NCBI GenBank assembly: GCA_965661625.1
Contig: CBFIEM010000003.1
Span: 176,141 to 240,140 of the forward strand
Length of the DNA stretch: 64,000 nucleotides
Reading direction: 5' to 3'
Source of the DNA: GCA-2705995 sp965661625
GTDB lineage: Bacteria; Bacteroidota; Bacteroidia; Flavobacteriales_G; Salibacteraceae
Shown here: one piece after another, positions 43,688 through 51,161 of the stretch
Numbering within the stretch: position 1 is the stretch's first letter
How the letters are laid out: every line of letters starts with the position of its first letter
Translations under genes and position numbers: made by a program
Notes under the pieces: generated by a model
Told to the model about the DNA's origin: nothing
The model's input: the letters and a program-made list of their open reading frames with translations, nothing else
The model's database searches: none

Positions 43688-44096
43688 TCTCCGCGTTCAT
43701 TTTTTGATACGTTTCTGATTCTACCACAAGCTTTTGGGGCGGAGCAAATGACTCTTTGAGCCCCAGCCCTTTTTCTTGAATGATATCAACCAGTTCAGAT
43801 TGTTTTGTGGTATACATGAGGTCAGACTTAATGGTGATGAATTCCGAACGCAACTCTTTGATCTCTGCATCCATTTTATTCATACTGCGCACTGTATCCT
43901 CAGCCACATAACCATTTGCGATGTAGAGTAAGGCAAGCCCAACCAGAAAAAACAAAAACGGAAGGTGGCGCACAACTTCTTCCCGTGCCAACACATTTCC
44001 ATTGAGCACATCTGCCAAGGAACGTCCAACGCGATTTGCAGGCTTAGAGCCCGATGCCACATCTTGTTCATCTATTTGTTTATTCTTACTCATCAA
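43680..44096 (-). CDS. FtsL-like small division protein
   Basis: This 138-residue bitopic protein has a cytoplasmic N-terminus of about 45 residues, one membrane helix (LPFLFFLVGLALLYIANGYV) and a predicted coiled coil (about 70-105, SMNKMDAEIKELRSEFITIKSDLM). The size, topology and position between rsmH and ftsI match FtsL, whose sequence is poorly conserved. It overlaps both neighbours. It should recruit FtsW and FtsI as part of an FtsQ-centred complex. Confidence 0.85.
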   Translation of the reverse strand: MMSKNKQIDEQDVASGSKPANRVGRSLADVLNGNVLAREEVVRHLPFLFFLVGLALLYIANGYVAEDTVRSMNKMDAEIKELRSEFITIKSDLMYTTKQSELVDIIQEKGLGLKESFAPPQKLVVESETYQKMNAENE

Positions 44097-44985
44097 TCTT
44101 TTCTGCGACCCTCAGCTTTGCACTTCGAGCCCTTGGATTTTTCGCCACTTCCTCATCAGTTGGCACAATTACTTTATTAACTACCGGCTTCATGGGGCGC
44201 AATACGTTCCCGTAAAAGTCTTTTTCCATTTTACCGTCAAAACTTCCAGTCTTGATCCAATTTTTCACCAACCGGTCTTCAAGTGAGTGGTAACTCATTA
44301 CCACCAAACGACCACCTGGCTCCAAGACCTCAACCGCCTGCTCAAGCACCTCTTTCAGCGCATCCAACTCGCCATTCACCTCAATTCGTATTGCTTGAAA
44401 AAGCTGAGCATAAAACTGATTCTGCTTTTTAGCGGGTACCATTCCTACAACAAGTGCTTTCAACTCCTCCACACGCTTTATAGGAGACTCAGCTCTAGCG
44501 CGAACAACCTGCTCCGCAATGCGATGCGCCCCCTTCAACTCTCCATACGCTTTGAAAATTCGAGTCAGCTCATCTTGTGAATATGTCGCCAACACATCGG
44601 CTGCCGTTAACTTTAATCCTTCATCCATGCGCATGTCCAAATCCGCATCAAACCGAATTGAAAACCCACGAGATGCTTCATCAAACTGATGTGAACTCAC
44701 TCCTAGATCAGCTAAAATTCCAGCTACAGGAAGTGCGTTGTGCATGCGTAAAAAGTTTTTCAAAAAGCGAAAATTCGATTTTACCAGCGTGAGTCGCTCA
44801 TCGACAAAAGCGTGATTGTGAGCATCTTTATCTTGATCAAATCCAATCAGCCGACCACCGCTAAGTCTGTTCAACAACTCCTTAGCGTGCCCGCCGCCAC
44901 CAAACGTTACATCGACATAAATTTTATCGGGCTGAATATTCAGCCCTTCCATGCACTCTTGCAACATTACGGGAGCGTGATACAT
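44086..44985 (-). CDS. rsmH: 16S rRNA (cytosine1402-N4)-methyltransferase
   Basis: This SAM-dependent enzyme modifies C1402 in the ribosomal P site. The N-terminus is YHAPVMLQECMEGLNIQPDKIYVDVTFGGGGHA-like with the SAM loop, then GILADLGVSSHQFDEASRGFSI and the C-terminal MSYHSLEDRLVKNW. At 299 residues it has typical length. The start overlaps the mraZ stop (TGATG). Confidence 0.97.
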   Translation of the reverse strand: MYHAPVMLQECMEGLNIQPDKIYVDVTFGGGGHAKELLNRLSGGRLIGFDQDKDAHNHAFVDERLTLVKSNFRFLKNFLRMHNALPVAGILADLGVSSHQFDEASRGFSIRFDADLDMRMDEGLKLTAADVLATYSQDELTRIFKAYGELKGAHRIAEQVVRARAESPIKRVEELKALVVGMVPAKKQNQFYAQLFQAIRIEVNGELDALKEVLEQAVEVLEPGGRLVVMSYHSLEDRLVKNWIKTGSFDGKMEKDFYGNVLRPMKPVVNKVIVPTDEEVAKNPRARSAKLRVAEKIDE

Positions 44986-45455
44986 CAGCCTTCGGGTTCA
45001 TGATTCGATTCTGACTGGCCCATAACTTCTTCTGCAAGGTCTTCGAAGGCTTGTTCATCACCATCCATGACCTCGTTGTATCGGTCTTTCGACCAAACTT
45101 CTATACGGTTTGCATATGCAAAAAGAACGATCTCCTTTTCAATACTCCCGAACGCCATTAACGTTTTCGGAACTAGTAACCTTCCCGCACTATCTAAAGC
45201 AAGCTGAGTGGCCCCATTGTGAAACTGTCGGTAGAACTTGCGGTTCTTAGCCACAAACAAGTTCAACGACTCAAATTTTGCGGTTTCTTTTTCCCACTCA
45301 TTCATAGGATACAATACCAAGCACCCCTCGAAGCCACGATTCATTACAAAGCGCTCTTGCGCCATTGTATCAACCTGCTTGCGAAGCCCGGCAGGGAACA
45401 AAAACCTGCCCTTGGCATCCAACTTACAATCATATTCTCCTATGAATCCCGCCAC
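44985..45455 (-). CDS. mraZ: Transcriptional regulator MraZ
   Basis: This AbrB-fold DNA-binding protein controls the dcw cluster. Two MraZ repeats carry the signature DAKGRFLFPAGLR near the N-terminus and DSAGRLLVPKTLM at about residue 90. The frame is open to a GTG at 45524, but those extra 23 codons run through the MraZ operator and the -7 box. The GTG at 45455 (followed by AGFIGEYDCKLDAKGR) gives the usual length of 156 residues and is preferred. Confidence 0.93.
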   Translation of the reverse strand: MAGFIGEYDCKLDAKGRFLFPAGLRKQVDTMAQERFVMNRGFEGCLVLYPMNEWEKETAKFESLNLFVAKNRKFYRQFHNGATQLALDSAGRLLVPKTLMAFGSIEKEIVLFAYANRIEVWSKDRYNEVMDGDEQAFEDLAEEVMGQSESNHEPEG

Positions 45456-45481
45456 TATAAAGGGTTTCGTGTTTGAAAGTG

Positions 45482-45489
45482 TAAAATTA
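45482..45489 (-). promoter_or_regulatory. Probable -7 box (TAATTTTA) of the dcw cluster
   Basis: One mismatch from TAnnTTTG, immediately downstream of the MraZ operator and 26 bases before the GTG at 45455. Confidence 0.4.
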
Positions 45490-45523
45490 TCCAATTTTTC
45501 CCACTTTCTCCCACATTCTACCA
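45490..45523 (-). promoter_or_regulatory. MraZ operator: four TGG-type direct repeats with a 10-bp period
   Basis: On the minus strand TGGT, TGGG, TGGG and TGGA follow each other at exact 10-base intervals (six-base spacers). MraZ proteins are known to bind TGGG-type direct repeats of this period upstream of their own gene. The array lies just upstream of the probable -7 box, consistent with autorepression. Confidence 0.8.
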
Positions 45524-45642
45524 CTTTGTTGAAAACTTTAAATGCTATTTGGTGTTACAGTAAAGTAAATCACACGTTTGGCGGGCGATACGGAAGTATT
45601 TCAAAAATGAAAATAGCCACGTAGATATACACCACTAACACC

Positions 45643-45676
45643 CATCCTTATCAACACTCGAGTGTTAATAGGGATG
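45643..45676. promoter_or_regulatory. 34-bp palindrome between mraZ and the hydrolase operon
   Basis: Two 17-base arms differ at only two positions around a perfect 14-bp centre, AACACTCGAGTGTT. It lies 33 bases upstream of the -7 box of the hydrolase gene. No T-run follows, so it looks more like a binding site than a terminator. Confidence 0.5.
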
Positions 45677-45708
45677 AGATGAAGTCGGGTTTCCAATTTC
45701 TTTTTACT

Positions 45709-45716
45709 TAATTTTG
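45709..45716 (+). promoter_or_regulatory. -7 box (TAATTTTG) of the hydrolase-engB operon
   Basis: A perfect TAnnTTTG match 21 bases before the ATG at 45738. It overlaps an upstream in-frame TTG (45714), arguing against that codon as start. Confidence 0.55.
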
Positions 45717-45737
45717 AGTTGCAGAAAACCAGTGTGC

Positions 45738-46502
45738 ATGGATGTTATAACCAAGAAAGAAGGAGACTTCGAATACGTTGAAGAAGGAGAAGGACCTGTA
45801 CTTATGCTATTGCATGGGTTATTCGGTGCCTTGAGTAATTTCAAAGACGTCGTTGACGCATTCTCTGACAATTACACCGTAGTAATTCCGTTGATGCCGA
45901 TCTACGAATTACCGGTAATCAATACGAACGTTAAGAACCTCGCAAAATTTGTAGAGGAGTTTATTGATCACAAAGGGTACGATAAAGTAAACCTCCTTGG
46001 TAACTCACTCGGTGGACATGTTGCATTGGTGTACACTTCGAAGAATTTAGAAAAGGTTGAATCCCTGATTTTAACAGGAAGTTCAGGCTTATATGAAAAT
46101 GCATTTGGAAGCTCGTTCCCCAAACGAAGCAATAAAGATTTCATTCGCAAACGTGTTGAAGTAACTTTTTACGACCCAGCACATGCGACTGATGAGTTAG
46201 TAGATGAGTGCTTTGATCTCGTGAATGATAAATCACGCCTCATCCGGATTCTTTCACTCGCCAAATCAGCTATTCGTCACAACATGACAAAAGAGCTCAC
46301 GTCACTTGATGTGCCGGCTTGTTTGATTTGGGGTAAAAACGATCAGATCACACCGCCTGATGTTGCTGAAGAATTCAATCGCCTCCTTCCTCAGTCCGAT
46401 TTATACTGGATTGACAAATGTGGGCACGCACCAATGATGGAGCAATCGACCCAATTCAACCAACTCTTAGGCGATTGGTTAAGCAAACGTTTTCAGGACT
46501 AA
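45738..46502 (+). CDS. Alpha/beta-fold hydrolase
   Basis: This 254-residue cytosolic hydrolase has the oxyanion region LLHGLFGALSNFKDVV, the nucleophile elbow GNSLGG (Ser90), an acid in WGKNDQITPPD and the catalytic histidine in CGHAPMMEQ. It resembles the esterase/MhpC-like branch; the substrate is unknown. The ATG at 45738 is chosen over an upstream TTG that lies in the -7 box. It precedes engB by 13 bases, an association that suggests one operon. Confidence 0.88.
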   Translation: MDVITKKEGDFEYVEEGEGPVLMLLHGLFGALSNFKDVVDAFSDNYTVVIPLMPIYELPVINTNVKNLAKFVEEFIDHKGYDKVNLLGNSLGGHVALVYTSKNLEKVESLILTGSSGLYENAFGSSFPKRSNKDFIRKRVEVTFYDPAHATDELVDECFDLVNDKSRLIRILSLAKSAIRHNMTKELTSLDVPACLIWGKNDQITPPDVAEEFNRLLPQSDLYWIDKCGHAPMMEQSTQFNQLLGDWLSKRFQD

Positions 46503-46515
46503 TTAAGCATAACGC

Positions 46516-47142
46516 ATGAAAATACGCTCGGCTGATTTTGTCATGAGCAATACGGCTCTCGACAAGTGTCCCGAGCCGAACAAGCCTGAATTCGCATTCA
46601 TCGGTAGGTCAAATGTGGGTAAATCCTCGGTCATCAATATGTTAACCGACCATAAGGGCTTAGCCAAAATATCGGGAAGACCCGGAAAGACCCAAACCAT
46701 AAACCATTTCATTATTAATGACTCTTGGTACCTTGTAGATTTACCGGGTTATGGGTACGCTAAAACTTCCAAGAGCGACCGACGAAAGTTCGCTGGCTTC
46801 ATTCAAAAATACCTTGTAGGAAGAACTAATCTACTCGCTGTTTTTGTGTTGCTTGATATTCGCCATGAACCTCAACCAATAGACTTAGAGTTTATGGGGT
46901 GGCTTGGCGAAAAGCAGGTTCCTTTTGTGATGGTTTTTACCAAAGCCGACAAATTAAAAGAACACGAAATCCCTAGAAACTTGCTTCGGTACAAAGAAGA
47001 AATGCTCAAAGATTGGGAATACCTTCCAGATATGTTCATCACATCATCCGTAAAAAAGGCTGGCCGAGAAGACCTGCTAACCTATTTGGATGAAGTGATG
47101 CCCGTATGGGAAGCTCATCAAAAGCAACAAAACTGGCGCTAG
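46516..47142 (+). CDS. engB: Ribosome biogenesis GTP-binding protein EngB (YihA/YsxC)
   Basis: This is a GTPase for assembly of the large ribosomal subunit. Motifs are G1 GRSNVGKSS at about residue 32, G3 DLPGYGYA at about 76, G4 TKAD at about 144 and G5 TSS at about 175. Its length of 208 is normal. Its stop tetranucleotide CTAG is shared with the convergent gldC. Confidence 0.96.
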   Translation: MKIRSADFVMSNTALDKCPEPNKPEFAFIGRSNVGKSSVINMLTDHKGLAKISGRPGKTQTINHFIINDSWYLVDLPGYGYAKTSKSDRRKFAGFIQKYLVGRTNLLAVFVLLDIRHEPQPIDLEFMGWLGEKQVPFVMVFTKADKLKEHEIPRNLLRYKEEMLKDWEYLPDMFITSSVKKAGREDLLTYLDEVMPVWEAHQKQQNWR

Positions 47143-47474
47143 TCTTGACGCTTGATCAGGTTCATTTTTTCTCCCATTTGATTGGCAAAAAAGCGCATTT
47201 CATCGGCCAACTGATCCTCACCAGTAGCACGTGCAAATGTATCGGCCATGGTCATCATCGTCTGATACGTAAACAACTTCATATCCTCAACATCCATATC
47301 CTTTGTCCACAAATCAATACGCAGGGTATTTGCTTCTTTCGCATCCCAAATTGAAATCATAGTAGCCTTACAATCTCCTGATTCATCATTATCACTTGCT
47401 TTCCATGATAGGCTCTCTGGAACATGATTTTCATCTACCCCTACATTAAATGTTATTTGCGACTCTGTTGCCAT
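47139..47474 (-). CDS. gldC: Gliding motility protein GldC
   Basis: This 111-residue soluble protein matches the GldC pattern: an N-terminal ITFNVGVDENHVPESLSWKA segment, KATMISIWDAKEANTLRIDLWTKDM in the middle, and TMADTFARATGEDQLADEM near the end. It accompanies GldB in gliding Bacteroidota and enhances gliding; its molecular role is unknown. It begins two bases after the gldB stop. Confidence 0.9.
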   Translation of the reverse strand: MATESQITFNVGVDENHVPESLSWKASDNDESGDCKATMISIWDAKEANTLRIDLWTKDMDVEDMKLFTYQTMMTMADTFARATGEDQLADEMRFFANQMGEKMNLIKRQD

Positions 47475-47476
47475 AA

Positions 47477-48496
47477 TTATATTGGTTTATATCGTGATTC
47501 ATTCAAAAATGCCTGTCCATCAATAGGTGCTAGCATCAGCGTTTCCAGGTTCATATCATCGCGTTCATCCATGAATGAGCGCACTATCTGCCAGCCTACC
47601 CAATAACCAATCTGACCAGGAGACTTCTTTGGCATTCCACTCGTAAATGGCGCTTCCATTAAGAATTTCCGAATATCATTCGTATTGGTTGAAAAAAGAA
47701 GGCCACTTTCTAGAATTTCAGTCCAAATCCTGGTTTCATTTGCCTCACACCACATCAACTGCGATTCTGTATAACCAATCTTCATGTAATCTTTTTTCTG
47801 AGGAAATAGAGCATCCATGGCATAGAGAACCTTGCCATAAGCAATCATACGTGAGAGTAAGTCGGATTTGAGTTGTTTTTGCTCAAATTCAGTCAACACC
47901 CATCCCCGCATCGCGTCATAAGGAATGTAATCCGGAACCAGGAACTGTGTCTTATACGCTGGCCACTGCAGCATGCCATAATATGGATTTGATTGACCAA
48001 GGTACATCTCCAAGCCTATTCCCAGTACATCGTCTGTTGCTGCAACTTTTGAGTGAAACCCTGCAGTATACGTAACAAATTTTGGCACAACACGGTCTGG
48101 AAAGTGATATTGGTAATAATTGAATGCCTCCTCCAACTCTTGCTGGGCAGGACAGGCTTCAAATTGTTCCCTTACTTCATCTGATAACTTCTTAATTTGG
48201 GGGTCATTCACATAAGCTAAAATGGCATAATCAATTGCTGGGTCATCGATAAGCCCAAGACTCAATACTTGCTCCACAAACTGTTTGTAGAACAATCCAT
48301 ATTCCTTTTGGAGGGCTGCATGGACTTCTCCAACATTTTCCTCCGAGATCGCATGAAACTCGCGCTCCATTCTCGAGCAATGTAAATCCGTCTGAAAAGC
48401 AGAAACATCAACATCGAATTTGTTTTCGTTGCAACTGAACATTACCAAACCGGTAAAAAACAATAACGTGTAAAAGATGTATCGATTTGTCGGCAT
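47477..48496 (-). CDS. gldB: Gliding motility lipoprotein GldB
   Basis: This 339-residue lipoprotein has a lipobox ending at Cys22 (LVMFSC). The conserved GldB pattern includes SKVAATDDVLGIGLEMYLGQSNPYY and the C-terminal SPGQIGYWVGWQIVRSFMDE. In flavobacteria GldB is required for gliding and for type IX secretion of cell-surface adhesins. It pairs with gldC and so links this window's secreted T9SS cargo proteins to an active secretion/gliding apparatus. Confidence 0.93.
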   Translation of the reverse strand: MPTNRYIFYTLLFFTGLVMFSCNENKFDVDVSAFQTDLHCSRMEREFHAISEENVGEVHAALQKEYGLFYKQFVEQVLSLGLIDDPAIDYAILAYVNDPQIKKLSDEVREQFEACPAQQELEEAFNYYQYHFPDRVVPKFVTYTAGFHSKVAATDDVLGIGLEMYLGQSNPYYGMLQWPAYKTQFLVPDYIPYDAMRGWVLTEFEQKQLKSDLLSRMIAYGKVLYAMDALFPQKKDYMKIGYTESQLMWCEANETRIWTEILESGLLFSTNTNDIRKFLMEAPFTSGMPKKSPGQIGYWVGWQIVRSFMDERDDMNLETLMLAPIDGQAFLNESRYKPI

Positions 48497-48537
48497 CTAC
48501 CTGAGTATTATTAATTTTACATAATCCAAGCAAAACT

Positions 48538-49290
48538 ATGAAACGAACTACATCCTTTAGGTTTTCAGCATTAATAATTGCTGCATTAATTTCCCTTAAC
48601 TCATTCGCACAAGACCGCAGCCTGAGGCTCGGCCTAACGTTTTCACCTACTGTAAACTGGATTTCACCAGACAACACCCATTATGACAGTGATGGTGCTC
48701 GCTTGGGAATGAACTATGGGCTGATTGCCGATTTTAGGCTCGTAGGTACGGAAAACTACATGTTTCACACAGGATTCACCCTATCCCACATTGGTGGTAA
48801 AATGAGCTACCCAACTGCTTTTGAAAGCAATGGCACCTATACTCCAGTAACTGCTAATGCAACGTATAAACTCCGGTACATTGACATCCCGCTAGCCATT
48901 AAGTTACGCACCAATGAAATTGGGTACATGCATTACTATGGACTCTTCGGCACATTAGCTGGATTTAACATTAACGCCCAAGCTGATTATGAGTATGGAA
49001 ATGGAAACACCAGTTTTTCAGAGGCCGACATTGACATACAAGATGACGTGCAACTATTTAGATCTGCTCTGCTAATTGGAGGTGGATTTGAACGAAACAT
49101 TAGTGGGAATACCATGCTTTCAGTGGGAATTCATTATCAAAATGGATTCACCAATATTTTAAAAGGTGACACATACGAAACCAACGCTAACGGTACAGTT
49201 ACTTTAGACGCCAACGGAAAACCCGTCGTGGATCGTGAATGGAAGAACAATCAGCATTTAATAATGCTTCAAGTTGGCGTTTTATTTTAA
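48538..49290 (+). CDS. PorT-family outer-membrane beta-barrel protein
   Basis: This 250-residue protein has a signal peptide (residues 1-24, ending NSFAQ). A series of amphipathic strands follows, of the type RLGLTFSPTVNWIS, KLRYIDIPLAIKLRT and YYGLFGTLAGFNINAQADYEYG, ending in LQVGVLF. The length and the LRYIDIPLAIKLR-type strand resemble PorT/SprT, a type IX secretion component, but many generic porin-family proteins look alike. Its position next to gldB supports, but does not prove, a T9SS role. Confidence 0.7.
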   Translation: MKRTTSFRFSALIIAALISLNSFAQDRSLRLGLTFSPTVNWISPDNTHYDSDGARLGMNYGLIADFRLVGTENYMFHTGFTLSHIGGKMSYPTAFESNGTYTPVTANATYKLRYIDIPLAIKLRTNEIGYMHYYGLFGTLAGFNINAQADYEYGNGNTSFSEADIDIQDDVQLFRSALLIGGGFERNISGNTMLSVGIHYQNGFTNILKGDTYETNANGTVTLDANGKPVVDREWKNNQHLIMLQVGVLF

Positions 49291-49320
49291 ACACCTTATC
49301 TCCAGTAGCGTTTACACATT

Positions 49321-50139
49321 ATGGTTAAAGCATCTGAAACGATTGAGCACATTACCAATTGGCTCACCGATTACAGCCAAAAATCAACTACCAACGGCTA
49401 TGTAGTTGGTGTGTCTGGAGGGATTGATAGCGCTGTAGTGAGCACACTCTGTGCCCGCACGGGGTTGGAATTAGTTGTTATTGAAATGCCTATTCACCAA
49501 GATCAAGAGCAGGTTTCACGCGGTAGCAAACACTTAAGCTGGCTTACTGAACACTTTCCTAATGTTACTCACTTAAAAATTGACCTAACAGCTACCTATG
49601 ACAACCTCACGCGGGAGATGAATGCTGCAGTAGACCTGAACCAAGATCACGACACGTACATGCTTACATTGAGCAACACGAGAAGCAGATTGCGCATGAC
49701 TACGCTCTATGCAGTTGCCGGATCGAAAGGGGCGTTGGTGTGCGGCACAGGAAATAAGGTTGAAGATTTTGGGGTTGGCTTTTTTACCAAGTATGGCGAC
49801 GGCGGAGTTGACTTATCGCCAATTGCCGACCTTATGAAATCTGAGGTTTATCAAATTGGTCAAGAACTTGGCATTGACGCATCCATTTTAAATGCACCAC
49901 CAACTGACGGGCTTTGGGACGATGGACGTACCGATGAAGATCAAATCGGCGCCACCTACAGTGAACTTGAATGGGCTATGCGTATTCATGAAGAATATGG
50001 AGCAAATCCTGATGGCAAGGTATTTACATCGGATCGGCAACGGGAGGTATGGAAAATCTACCTCCAAAGACACCGTGCAAATAAACATAAGATGAACCCC
50101 ATCCCCGTTTGCACCTTACCCCAAGAGCTGAAAGCTTAG
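49321..50139 (+). CDS. nadE: NH3-dependent NAD(+) synthetase
   Basis: This amidates nicotinic acid adenine dinucleotide to NAD. The ATP pyrophosphatase loop SGGIDS lies at residues 32-37; NTRSRLRMTTLYAVAG, CGTGNKVEDFGVGFFTKYGDGGVDLSPI and the C-terminal HRANKHKMNPIP are typical. There is no glutaminase domain, so it uses ammonia. It starts 30 bases after the PorT-family gene and shares its stop tetranucleotide TTAG with the convergent korB. Confidence 0.95.
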   Translation: MVKASETIEHITNWLTDYSQKSTTNGYVVGVSGGIDSAVVSTLCARTGLELVVIEMPIHQDQEQVSRGSKHLSWLTEHFPNVTHLKIDLTATYDNLTREMNAAVDLNQDHDTYMLTLSNTRSRLRMTTLYAVAGSKGALVCGTGNKVEDFGVGFFTKYGDGGVDLSPIADLMKSEVYQIGQELGIDASILNAPPTDGLWDDGRTDEDQIGATYSELEWAMRIHEEYGANPDGKVFTSDRQREVWKIYLQRHRANKHKMNPIPVCTLPQELKA

Positions 50140-51161
50140 TCGACAGTCCAAGTATTCGTTCCGCGCAGCAGGTCATCGAGATTCCCTGGACCTGATTCTG
50201 CTACAGCAGCGTCAAGTTGTCCTGTAAGTAAATCCTCATAAGTAGCTCGCTCTTCACTATAAAATACGCCAAATGGCCTTGGAAGCGAACCTTCTGTTGG
50301 TTGATCGAACATTCTACTCAGCAGGTGTGCCTTCATGGCGTTTTTTGGGTCATGTATCCAATACTCATCTGGAGAAGTATCCTCTGCCCGTTGAACAACA
50401 GGTTGCATGTCTTTTAGAACAACGGCGTATTGCTCTTTATTAAACAGTAAGGGCTTTCCAACTTCCAGCATAAGCACATGCTCTTCTTTTAATCCGCGGT
50501 CGGTATACCCATTAAATGCTCCATCATTAAACACTGGACAGTTTTGATAGATCTCAACGAAGGAAGTCCCTTTGTGCTCATCTGCGGCTGCAAAAATAGC
50601 CTTCATGTGCCTCGGATCGCGATCTATTGTGCGAGCAACAAACGTAGCATCAGCTCCAAGGGCTAGCGCTGCCGGGTTAAAAGCATGATCTAAGCTTCCC
50701 ATAGGGGTAGACTTAGTTACCAATCCTTCGGGAGAGGTTGGCGAATATTGACCTTTTGTAAGGCCGTATATCTCATTGTTAAACAACAAAATATTCGTGT
50801 CGAAATTCCGCCTTAATACATGTATCAAGTGATTGCCACCAATAGAAAGGCTATCGCCATCACCGGTAATAATCCAAACGCTCAGGTCTGGGTTTGCCGC
50901 CTTTAAGCCCGATGCTATGGCTGTTGCACGACCATGTATACTGTGCATTCCATAAGTATCCATATAGTATGGGAACCGCGAAGAACAACCAATACCAGAA
51001 ATAAAAACCAGCTCTTCTTTAGGTGTTCCTGTCGCTGCTACGGCTGCCTGAACTTGCTTTAAGATCGCATAGTCGCCGCACCCCGGACACCACCTGATTT
51101 CTTGATTACTCTCAAAATCTTTTGCCTTAAAAACTACCGGGTGAATCTCTTCTCTACTCAT
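50136..51161 (-). CDS. korB: 2-oxoacid:ferredoxin oxidoreductase, beta subunit
   Basis: This is the TPP-binding subunit. The N-terminal WCPGCGDYAIL provides Cys25 and Cys28 of a [4Fe-4S] site, and ITGDGDSLSIGGNHLIH with NNEIYGLTKGQYSPTS forms the TPP/Mg site. With the alpha subunit it oxidises a 2-oxoacid, most likely 2-oxoglutarate, to the acyl-CoA and reduces ferredoxin. Substrate specificity cannot be settled from sequence. The start overlaps the korA stop by four bases. Confidence 0.92.
   Translation of the reverse strand: MSREEIHPVVFKAKDFESNQEIRWCPGCGDYAILKQVQAAVAATGTPKEELVFISGIGCSSRFPYYMDTYGMHSIHGRATAIASGLKAANPDLSVWIITGDGDSLSIGGNHLIHVLRRNFDTNILLFNNEIYGLTKGQYSPTSPEGLVTKSTPMGSLDHAFNPAALALGADATFVARTIDRDPRHMKAIFAAADEHKGTSFVEIYQNCPVFNDGAFNGYTDRGLKEEHVLMLEVGKPLLFNKEQYAVVLKDMQPVVQRAEDTSPDEYWIHDPKNAMKAHLLSRMFDQPTEGSLPRPFGVFYSEERATYEDLLTGQLDAAVAESGPGNLDDLLRGTNTWTVD

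Noticed and set aside
48531..48538. TAGTTTTG on the minus strand as a gldB promoter
   Set aside because: It overlaps the start codon of the divergent PorT-family gene and has no -33 box; kept out for lack of support.
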